This document shows positions 9,198 through 18,100 of a stretch of 64,000 nucleotides of DNA, piece after piece (the stretch's first letter is position 1; every line of letters begins with the position of its first letter). The notes under the pieces are model-generated. The model was not told where the DNA came from, made no database searches, and saw nothing but the letters and a program-made list of their open reading frames with translations. The position numbers and the translations under genes were made by a program. This stretch comes from Nitrosomonas sp. GTDB lineage: Bacteria; Pseudomonadota; Gammaproteobacteria; Burkholderiales; Nitrosomonadaceae. Where the stretch lies: NCBI GenBank assembly GCA_024281675.1, contig JAMXAG010000014.1:1-64000 (forward strand), written 5' to 3'.

Positions 9198-10133
9198 ATG
9201 CGCACACTAATCTGCGGTTCGATCGCTTATGACAATATCATGGTCTTTCAAGACCGCTTCAAGAACCATATTCTGGCAGAAAAGATACACGTATTAAATG
9301 TGTCTTTTCTGGTTCCGGAAATGCGTCGGAATTTTGGTGGTTGTGCAGGTAATATCGCGTATAACTTGAAAATGCTAGGTGGCGATCCGGTTATGATGGC
9401 AACCGTAGGAGATGACTACGCACCCTATGCCACGCGCTTTGAGCAGCTAAGCTTGACTCAAGAGCATATCTATCAAGTTCCCGATACTTATACTGCACAA
9501 GCGTTCATTACAACTGATCTGGATGACAACCAGATCACGGCATTTCATCCTGGTGCAATGAATTTTTCCCACCTTAATTCCGTCAAAGATAGCCGTGAAA
9601 TTCATCTTGGTATCGTGGCTCCAGACGGACGGGACGGCATGATGCAACATGCCAGAGAATTTCATGAAATGGGCATCCCATTCATGTTTGATCCAGGGCA
9701 GGGGTTACCAATGTATAACGGGGATGAGCTGCTGAATTTTATGCAGCAAGCGAATTACATTGCGGTAAACGATTATGAGGCGCAACTGCTGCAAGATCGT
9801 ACCGGTTACAAACTCGAATCATTGGCGAACAAAGATAAAGTACTCATTATTACCTTGGGTGCAAACGGCTCGGTGATTTATGCAGAGGGTAAAAAAATCG
9901 AGATTCCTTGCGTTGAGCCTCGTGAAATCGTCGATCCCACCGGTTGTGGCGATGCCTATCGCGCCGGTTTGTTATACGGTATTGTCAAAAGCTTGGATTG
10001 GCAAACTACTGGGCAGCTTGGTTCATTGTTGGGCTCCTTAAAGATTGCTCATCGTGGCGGACAAAATCATCAATTTACCCGCGAGGAAATCGATCAGGCT
10101 TATTTTGAGAATTTTGGCGCCCGCATCTTTTGA
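9198..10133 (+). CDS. PfkB-family carbohydrate/nucleoside kinase
   Basis: A 311-residue ribokinase-superfamily enzyme. GGCAGNIAYNLKMLGG near the N-terminus and DPTGCGDAYRAG near the C-terminus are the two PfkB signatures; the aspartate of GCGD is the catalytic base. The N-terminus MRTLICGSIAYDNIM resembles adenosine-kinase-like members found in Nitrosomonadales. The substrate (adenosine, ribose or another sugar) cannot be decided here. It is the last gene of the gcv operon, 27 bases after gcvPB. A nucleoside role linked to one-carbon metabolism is possible but unproven. Confidence 0.85.
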   Translation: MRTLICGSIAYDNIMVFQDRFKNHILAEKIHVLNVSFLVPEMRRNFGGCAGNIAYNLKMLGGDPVMMATVGDDYAPYATRFEQLSLTQEHIYQVPDTYTAQAFITTDLDDNQITAFHPGAMNFSHLNSVKDSREIHLGIVAPDGRDGMMQHAREFHEMGIPFMFDPGQGLPMYNGDELLNFMQQANYIAVNDYEAQLLQDRTGYKLESLANKDKVLIITLGANGSVIYAEGKKIEIPCVEPREIVDPTGCGDAYRAGLLYGIVKSLDWQTTGQLGSLLGSLKIAHRGGQNHQFTREEIDQAYFENFGARIF

Positions 10134-10138
10134 TCTCC

Positions 10139-10164
10139 CCCCTTTAGGGAAACACTTAGAGGGG
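10139..10164. terminator. Hairpin between convergent kinase and peptidase genes
   Basis: CCCCTTTA pairs with TAGAGGGG (one G-T pair) around a 10-base loop, followed by CTTCTT. It probably ends the gcv operon transcript. Confidence 0.45.
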
Positions 10165-10202
10165 CTTCTTAAACCGCTTATTGTTTTTCTAGGAAGTTCT
10201 TT

Positions 10203-13200
10203 CTAACGTTCAGTTAGTGTAATTTCAATCGTTTTTAATTGGTTGTCGCGCTGGTATTGCAATTCTACGGTTTGTCCTGGAGCCAATGTTTTTAATACGG
10301 CAGAGTAACTGGCTAGATCGCTAATGGGTTGTCCTGCAAGTTTTGACACGATATCGCCTTTTTGTAATTGCGCGAGCTGTGCGGACGAGCCTGGCAATAC
10401 GTCATCGATTTGAACGCCTGGACCCGAATATGAAAAATCAGGAACGGTACCCAGACTGGTTTTTCGCTTACCCTGTGATGGCGTAGGTTTCGTTTCACTG
10501 GCTTGGGATGGCAAAGTGATCGTCAGCGGTTCAATGCGATTGGCCAAATACTCAACGCCTTCTTTGAGAATTGCTGCTACTTTAACCAAGCCGGCAGAAT
10601 CGATTTTATCGATGGTATCACCAGGTGTATGGTAATCTTCGTGTGCTGTGGCAAATAGTTGTATTGCCGGTACACCGGCTCGAATGAATGCTGCTTGATC
10701 ACTGGAACCAAAATCATCGGGTACCATATTCACTGGAATGCCTGTAACAAAACTTGCGCCACGGAAAATATGCACGAGTTCTCGTGCAGAGCCAGTACCA
10801 AAAACCGTGACTGGACTGTTGTTCAGTCTTCCGACGGTGTCCAGATTTAACATCGCGGTGATTTTATCAACAGGATATTTTTTCGTCTGGGTAAGATAAT
10901 GACGAGAACCCAGTAATCCGGCCTCTTCTCCAGTAAAAGCAACAAAAATGATGCTGCGTTCTGGTTGCCATTTTGGCGCAATATGACGCGCCAGTTCGAG
11001 CATCACTGCAACACCGCTGGCATTATCATCTGCGCCAGAGTGAATTTTTCCGTGGTTCGCGGCACGTGCGTCCGGCCAACCGGTGCCCAAGTGATCGTAA
11101 TGTGCGCCAACAATTACGCTTTGTCCGGCCAGTTGTGGATTGGTGCCGGGTAGAATGCCAATGATATTGCGTAAGGTAATGGTTCCTTTGGGTTCGCCAA
11201 CTGATTGTTGCCAGATTTGGAAATAACCGTTTTCATCATCGCCCGGTAATAAGCCGATTTGTTGAAATTGTTTAGCAACGTAGGAAGCTGCTGTATCCAG
11301 CTCTGGGCTTCCGAGTTCGCGTCCTTTTAATGATTCATCTGCCAAGTACTGGATGTCTTCTAGCATTCGGCTTTCAGAAAATACGGGTGGCAATTCGGCG
11401 AGTGCGCGACGCGGTTTTAAGGTGCCGATGTGTTGTGGTTGTGTAGCTTCTTGCGATCCTATCCATTGCGTTAATGGTGATTGTGTGACTGTCCATTGAC
11501 CTTTATGAATATTGGTTAATTCGTCATCGCGTTTAAATACTAGATAACTGTATTTGCGGTAATGTGGTAATTTGCTCGCCAGCTGTGCAATCGATTGTGG
11601 GTGATCGGAAGCCACCCACAGCAAGGTTTTATCCGAATTACTGGGTTGTCGCGCTGTGATCACAACGGCATGTTCAGTTGCTGGATAGTTTTGCTGATCC
11701 AACTTCAAATTTGAGGATTCATAGGCGATACCATGTTGCGTTGCTGCTGACAGCATTTCTGGACGAAATTTGTTTTGCCAGCCCATTATCCAGATGGTTC
11801 GATCGGTCGGTAACTCGGTGATTGCTTCGTCAAGCACAATCTCGATTGCATTCGATTGGGTTTTCTGCCAGTTTTCTGCCAATGAGCGATAGGCTTGCAG
11901 TACCGGCTGGCTTGCTTGGGTAGGTAATATCAGCAGTGGTTTTTCTGCGCCAAAACCTTGTGATAAGGCAGCAGGAATTTCGCGGTTATCTAAGCGCCGA
12001 AATATATCAAACTGCGGATCAATATCGATGCGCACAGGGCGGACGTGAAAGTGCAACTTGATCGCTTGCACTTTTTGCTGCATATCAATGTGTGATTGAA
12101 TTGCTTGATTTTCACCTTCCAGTGTAACCGCAATGGGAATGTGTAACTGGTATGGTTGACCGGGTTGCACTTGCTCCAATTGCGCTGTCAACGTATATCC
12201 ATCGTTAGTTTGTTTTGCTTCTACGTGTGAAAGTTTCAAGTCGGGTGCGCCGGAACGTTCTACCCATTGTATAAACGATTGCGCGAGTTCTTTGTCGGCG
12301 ACGGTGCTGAATGTCGTCTGTAAATCCTTAAAAGTGGCTTGCTTGAATTTAAATTGCTGGTAAAACTTTCGCAAAGCATTTACAAATGTTTCATCACCTA
12401 ACTCCTGACGCAGCATGTGGAAAAATAGCATGGTTTTGCCATAGCCCACTGCTTCCGAGCTGGCACTATGCCTTGAAACAAATTGTGCAATAGGGAAATC
12501 TTTTTCCTTGCCGACAAAATCAGCATATTTTTGCAATACATCGCGCCGGTATTCTTCACCTTTGTTCTTTTGTTCATTGATTAAATGATCAGCAAGATAG
12601 GCGGTCAGGCCTTCCGACCAATTGCCTTGGGTATAATCCACGAATACACCGTTGCCCCAATAATTATGCAAAATTTCATGCGGATACGAGGAATGCAAAA
12701 TAAAAGGCAGTCGGATTACTTTCGAACCCAGCAACGTGAAAGACGGCATCCCGTAACCGGTTTCCCAGAAATTTTCCACTAAAGCAAATTTACGATACGG
12801 ATAAGGCCCCAACAGCTTGTTATACATGGCAATGTATTGTGCGGTGACATCCAGATATTTTTTTGCCAACGTGACATCAGGATTGCGCAGATAAACCATG
12901 GCGTCGACTTGACCGGATGATTGCGTGTAACGCTGATAGCGTCCTGCGACGATATAGATATCGTCTTGCGGATATTTTTCTTCCCAAACGGTGTGTTGCA
13001 TCGAATCAGACTGATGTTCTTGCAGCAAAACACCTTGGCTGATGACATGCCAATCAACAGGGGCTTGTATGTCTAATTTAAATGATACCAAACCCCCATT
13101 AAACTGAGGATACCAGGCTGTAGAATTGGCTAGAAACACGCCTTCCGGTGAAATTGTGCCGGGTGTATAACTAAAGCTGCGCGCATATTCCTCTCCTGGT

Positions 13201-13583
13201 TGTTGTACCGGATGATGGATTTTTCCTTGAAACTGTAAAGTAAAATCCTTGGCTTGAGGTGACAACGTTACGGTATAGCGCTTAAATAGGCCCGGACGTA
13301 AACGCGCCGTAGTGTTGATTTGCTGTGATTCAATTTTAGCGCCTTGTACTTCTTTGATCACCAGATCTTGATGCAGAATGAAATCCAATTTCACGGAAGC
13401 TTTCTGATTCTGCATATTTTTCGGAACAGTAATGTGATCCTTAACGCGAATTTCAGAAGTGTCTGGAGATAAAACAATGTGCATCTGGTGATGAAAAGTT
13501 TCAGTGGAAGCCAATACACTCATGCTAAAGAGACAAAATAGGATGCTTAGTAAAGTAAAACAAATGCGAACCAATGGTTTCAT
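10203..13583 (-). CDS. Secreted M1-like + M28 aminopeptidase fusion with C-terminal PDZ domain
   Basis: A 1126-residue exported protein with a signal peptide of about 25 residues ending SVLAS. Residues about 60-480 form an M1-type metallopeptidase with zinc motif H302-E-I-L-H306 and a glutamate at E324 (NWSEGL). Residues about 480-790 carry no obvious motif. Residues about 800-1015 are an M28 peptidase: GAHYDHLG (metal His), DDNASGV (bridging Asp), GEEAGLLGS (catalytic Glu), NLDTVGRL and DYHTPGD. Residues about 1040-1126 are a PDZ domain. Both active sites look intact, so the protein likely trims periplasmic or external peptides in two ways. It is transcribed alone, convergent with the gcv operon. 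Confidence 0.88.
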   Translation of the reverse strand: MKPLVRICFTLLSILFCLFSMSVLASTETFHHQMHIVLSPDTSEIRVKDHITVPKNMQNQKASVKLDFILHQDLVIKEVQGAKIESQQINTTARLRPGLFKRYTVTLSPQAKDFTLQFQGKIHHPVQQPGEEYARSFSYTPGTISPEGVFLANSTAWYPQFNGGLVSFKLDIQAPVDWHVISQGVLLQEHQSDSMQHTVWEEKYPQDDIYIVAGRYQRYTQSSGQVDAMVYLRNPDVTLAKKYLDVTAQYIAMYNKLLGPYPYRKFALVENFWETGYGMPSFTLLGSKVIRLPFILHSSYPHEILHNYWGNGVFVDYTQGNWSEGLTAYLADHLINEQKNKGEEYRRDVLQKYADFVGKEKDFPIAQFVSRHSASSEAVGYGKTMLFFHMLRQELGDETFVNALRKFYQQFKFKQATFKDLQTTFSTVADKELAQSFIQWVERSGAPDLKLSHVEAKQTNDGYTLTAQLEQVQPGQPYQLHIPIAVTLEGENQAIQSHIDMQQKVQAIKLHFHVRPVRIDIDPQFDIFRRLDNREIPAALSQGFGAEKPLLILPTQASQPVLQAYRSLAENWQKTQSNAIEIVLDEAITELPTDRTIWIMGWQNKFRPEMLSAATQHGIAYESSNLKLDQQNYPATEHAVVITARQPSNSDKTLLWVASDHPQSIAQLASKLPHYRKYSYLVFKRDDELTNIHKGQWTVTQSPLTQWIGSQEATQPQHIGTLKPRRALAELPPVFSESRMLEDIQYLADESLKGRELGSPELDTAASYVAKQFQQIGLLPGDDENGYFQIWQQSVGEPKGTITLRNIIGILPGTNPQLAGQSVIVGAHYDHLGTGWPDARAANHGKIHSGADDNASGVAVMLELARHIAPKWQPERSIIFVAFTGEEAGLLGSRHYLTQTKKYPVDKITAMLNLDTVGRLNNSPVTVFGTGSARELVHIFRGASFVTGIPVNMVPDDFGSSDQAAFIRAGVPAIQLFATAHEDYHTPGDTIDKIDSAGLVKVAAILKEGVEYLANRIEPLTITLPSQASETKPTPSQGKRKTSLGTVPDFSYSGPGVQIDDVLPGSSAQLAQLQKGDIVSKLAGQPISDLASYSAVLKTLAPGQTVELQYQRDNQLKTIEITLTER

Positions 13584-13804
13584 AAAATTTTTAATGATGA
13601 AGTAATCAGATCTCGGAATTAAAAGCGTAGAATCAAGCCTATAGCCAGATATTCTAATGGATTATGCGTTAGCCTGGCGGAATGAATCGAATAATTTGTC
13701 AGAATCGGTAATCTGTGACAAAAAACACAGTAATGGCAAAACGAAAATAATACGATTAGAAGTGAAGTCGTAGTTTTATTTAACATTTTTTAAGGGGAAA
13801 AATA

Positions 13805-14798
13805 ATGAAAAGGGTGGTTTTCCAAGGTTCTCAGTTCTCTTGTGGTGGCTGTGTCAGTATTAATAACAGGATGTGGAACAACAATATTTTCTCACCGAGA
13901 TGCAACAAACGAAAATATTAATGATGTAAATTGGTATCCAGGGCATATGGGGACAAGAGTTTCAAATATCCTTGCTGTTACCGCGAGCCGGAGAATTGTG
14001 CTGGTAACAGTTGATGGCGAAAGAACAATAATGTGCGCTGAGCCATCTCCGGATGTTGGTGAAGCATATAATTCCTCAATGTCAAACGTACTAGAGCTTG
14101 CTCTTACGCAGGGAAAAAGCGATATTACTGGCAAATTGGCTAATGCCTATAGTCGCACCGTTCAGGCTGAACTTGCCTCACTTCTTACCAGAACACAAGG
14201 ACTGCAGCTATACAGAAACGCTATTCATAGTCTTTGTATTGACAGGCTTAACGCAGGTTGGAATCCTGTGCAAACGGACACAACAGGCAAATCTGGTAAT
14301 TCTGAGGCAAAGGGCGAAGCAGAAGGATCTAATAATCCTAAGGATGGTGGCAGCACTGATGTTTCATATAGTCAGACAGAGAAATACGAAGGCCATAGAC
14401 GCTATATCTTTGATAAATCGTCTGAACTTATTAAGTCAGAATTGAAATTTAAAACAATTTATATCGCTATGGCAACAGTTAAGTCAACATTGGAAGCTTT
14501 AGAAAGTACCGCTGCGGCAAAAAAACAAGCTGATAGAACCGTTGAATTAAAACTTAAAGAAGTAAGTAAAGCAGATGAGGCTCTAGTATTAGCTAAAAGA
14601 ATAGAAAGGAATTCAACAGCAGCTAAAAAAGCTAATGCACTAAAGGCAGTTGGGGATGCAACTGCAGCATTAGAGAAAGCCAAGAATGAGGCAAATGCTG
14701 CAACTGATAATGCCAAAGCTGCTGCTACGGCTTTGATCGTTGCTAATGAAAATGTGAAAAATGCGCAAGCAGTAATTACTAAATTAGCTTCAGAGTAA
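13805..14798 (+). CDS. Putative lipoprotein, coiled-coil C-terminus, apparent frameshift after the start
   Basis: I do not recognise a family. The frame open from GTG 13842 (318 residues) starts inside a signal peptide and lacks a ribosome site. A good site (AGGGG, 13793-13797) lies 7 bases before ATG 13805, which is in another frame. Removing one A from the AAAA run after that ATG joins the frames and gives MKGWFSKVLSSLVVAVSVL followed by the lipobox LITGC, a textbook lipoprotein signal. So there is a one-base insertion, a sequencing slip or phase variation. The mature part has a conserved-looking segment (about 20-150), a Gly/Ser/Asn-rich linker, and an Ala/Lys/Glu-rich coiled coil from about residue 215 to the end. 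The next gene is the CHAT/hydrolase giant on the same strand. Confidence 0.7.
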
Positions 14799-14872
14799 TA
14801 AATATGGGGTTGTAGTAGATCAGATTAAGTTTGAGCTCAAGATTTCAAAATTTTTAGTTGTTTTTAGGTGTC

Positions 14873-14929
14873 GTCCCATAATTCTTTCTTCCGTAGGTGG
14901 CTGTATATTACGCCACCACACCGTGGGAC
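14873..14929. repeat. Nested inverted repeat between lipoprotein and CHAT-protein genes
   Basis: The outer arms GTCCCA (14873-14878) and TGGGAC (14924-14929) enclose the inner arms GGTGGC (14896-14901) and GCCACC (14912-14917). No T-run follows, so this is not a simple terminator. It may be an operator, an RNA structure in the leader, or a relic of an insertion. The rest of the 334-base gap (14799-15132) shows no gene on either strand that I trust. Confidence 0.45.
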
Positions 14930-15132
14930 TAAACATCTAAGGTATTGGTATTCGGATAGATATAAATGGGCATAGATTTTTGTCGAATAAAAATGGCACC
15001 GAGCAGTGCTACACGATAGAGCGATGGAATATACTGGAAAGAAATTGCGAAAGTATGGTTGCCATGCATAATTGTAGTTGTCAATGTGGAGTGTCATAAA
15101 CCCGAGGTTACATTTGAATTTGAGGTCATAAC

Positions 15133-18100
15133 ATGTCGATTCAATTAAGCATTCCAGGTAAAAAAATACCTTCAGCGGCTGCGAAAGCAACAATCCGAGG
15201 CGGATCGCTTGCTCAGCAACAGGGTAACAATGTAGTCGATACGCACTTGCTAGATGCAGTTAAAGAACTGGGTACCTTTGATGTTTCACCGTTGGCTCGT
15301 GAAAGCCAACCTGAACCTTCTAAGCAGGAAGTACGAGCGGATGACATTATCGAGTTTGTTTTAGATTCCGGTATTTCGATCTGGACATCGGTAGCTGCTT
15401 ATCAGCAGCAACAGCAGCGCATTACACGCACTCGTGCCCAGTCAACAGAATTAAAGATTAATCCCGATTTGGGTAGCCAGATTGCCAGTCGTGGTGTGGT
15501 GAGTGATGTGAAAGCCCAATCGATTCAATTGCTCCGCCTTGAACCGGATGAGATTTGGGAAGCAGCCAAAAATCCAGCCAATTGGCCTGACTGGATCAGT
15601 CAGTATGGCTTTAAAGCATTTGAACAAATAGGCGCGCAATTGGCTGCAAAGTTGATTGTGTGGTTAATTGAGCAAAAAGCTTTCGCAAAACATCCTTCCG
15701 GACTCTACCATTGGGTAAAAAAACAAAAAGAAGAAGATCACCCGATCGGATCGGAGAGTATTGCTGTCGACAAACCATTGTTGTTGTTTATTCATGGAAC
15801 AGGTTCGTCGACACAAGGCAGTTTCGGAGCTTTGCATCTGGATGTGGCTCATTCAGAATGGGAAATGTTGACACAAATTTTTGCCGAGCGAATTTATGCA
15901 TTTGAACATCCCACCTTAAGCGCCAGCCCCATCGATAATGCGCTGGTGCTGGCGAAGGCATTGCCTGAAGGCGCCGATTTATCTATCGTGTCACACTCGC
16001 GTGGTGGATTAGTAGCTGATTTATTGTGCCTTCAGAATATCTCTGCGGATGCACTGAATCGTTACAATCGACACAACGATGCGTTTAAAGAGATTGACGC
16101 GCACGACCGTGAACAGCTTGCAGAACTTGCCAGGGTACTGAAGAGCAAGGTTTTTCGTATCAAAAGACTGATTCGTGTTGCAAGTCCCTCGCAAGGAACA
16201 CTGTTAGCTTCTGAAAATTCCGATCAATTTCTTTCTATCCTTACCAGCTTGATCGGCTTAATTCCTTTTCTCGGGCAGTCACCGATCTATCAAGTCACCA
16301 AACGTATTACCTTGGAAGCCATCAAGCAGCGCTGGGATCCGACGCAAATTCCTGGAATCGAAGCGATGATTCCTTCATCGCCATTGGTAGCGTTGTTGAA
16401 TAATCCTGAGGCTCGAGCGGCTGGGGATCTGGGCGTTATTGCTGGAGACATCGAAGGATCGGGCTGGTTTAAACGTTTGGGAGTCTTCATCTCGGATACG
16501 TTTATTTACGAAAGTGGCGACAACGATTTGGTGGTCAACACGGATTCTATGCTTCAAGGGTTGCGGCGCTCTGAATCTTCCCGATATGTCTTTGACAAGG
16601 GTGCTGATGTTTCTCATTTTCGTTACTTCGAAAATATCCGTACGCGGCGCTTGATTGTTCAGGCATTGAGTCAATTAAATTCCGTGTGGCCACCTGAGTT
16701 TCGTTCGCTGGAGGAAGGCAGGGTTGAACTCGTGCCTACGCTCCGCGCTATGCAAAAGCGTGACGGATCGAATCAGCCGGTCGTGTTTGTATTGCCGGGC
16801 ATCATGGGCTCGGAACTGAAAGTAGGCGACACTGACGTTTGGCTGAATTATCCACGGCTTTTCCTGGGAGACTTGGATAAGCTGGTTATCAGCGCGCCAG
16901 CAGTAACCGTAACAGGGCTCATTGGTTCGTATTATCGTAAGCTTTGTTCATCTCTCTCAGATTCGCATGAAGTGATTCCTTTTGGTTATGACTGGCGCCG
17001 CTCCATCAAACAGGCTGCCGCACTGCTTGCCAAGGAAGTCGAACGAACTGTAAACCGAACCGATCAGCCCATTCGATTTGTTGCACATAGCATGGGTGGG
17101 TTGGTTGTGCGTCGCTTCATTCAAGATTTTCCGGATCTTTGGGATACATTATGTCAACGCAAAGGTGCGCGTGTGCTGATGTTAGGTACGCCGAATCATG
17201 GTTCGTTTGATATCGTGGCATCACTGGCAGGTGTTGCTAAGACTATCAAACAGTTGGCTTTGTTGGATTTTGATCATTCGCTAGAGAAAGTGGTTAAAAT
17301 CATAGCCGAATTCCAAGGTGCGCTTGAGTTGCTGCCCAAGGACAATGAATTGTCCTACTTTACGATGCAAGAATGGAACAAGCTGTCGCCTTGTGCACCA
17401 TCAAAAGTGAAGCTGGAAGACAAAGCTTTGGGTGCTGCCAAGTCGGTAGTGGAAGATTTGCATGAAGAAATTCCCCATGTGGAATGTATCCGGTATGTTG
17501 CAGGTCAGGCATCACGCACGTTGAGTGGGGTAAGAATCGAATCGGATGAGCTGGTATTTCAAGCGACGACAGCCGGGGATGGCCGTGTAACCTATGAATC
17601 CGGGCGCTTGCCGAATGTGCCGATGTGGTACGCAGAAGCGGAGCATGGTGATCTGTCGTCCTACAGCGCAGCGTTTCCGGCTTATCGTGAATTATTGGAA
17701 CAAGGAGAAACGACCTTATTACCCATGTCGCCACCCGCATTGCGCGGTCGTCTCGAAGAAACCTTCGACGTTACACCTGAACCGGTGTTATACCCGACCC
17801 CCGAAGCCTTCGAAGCAGGATTGTTGGGACGGCGTACCAAGCTAACTTTGCATCATCAATCTACTAATACGCTTCGGGTATCCGTTCGTCACGGAGATCT
17901 CAGAGATACGCAACATCCCATCATGGTCAGCCATTATGAAAGCGATACCATTGCAGGACCAGAAAAGGTAGCGGATAGCCTAGTGGGCGGCGCATTGTCG
18001 GAACGCTATCGCCTTGGACGTTATCCCGGCCGAATTGGAACGGTGGCGGTAGCGCTGGCACAACAAAACCAATTCCAGCGAAATCAAGCGATTCAACATG

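Noticed and set aside
14864-15193. 109-codon leftward open frame before the CHAT gene
   Set aside because: It overlaps the CHAT start and the nested palindrome, has no ribosome site and no recognisable motif.
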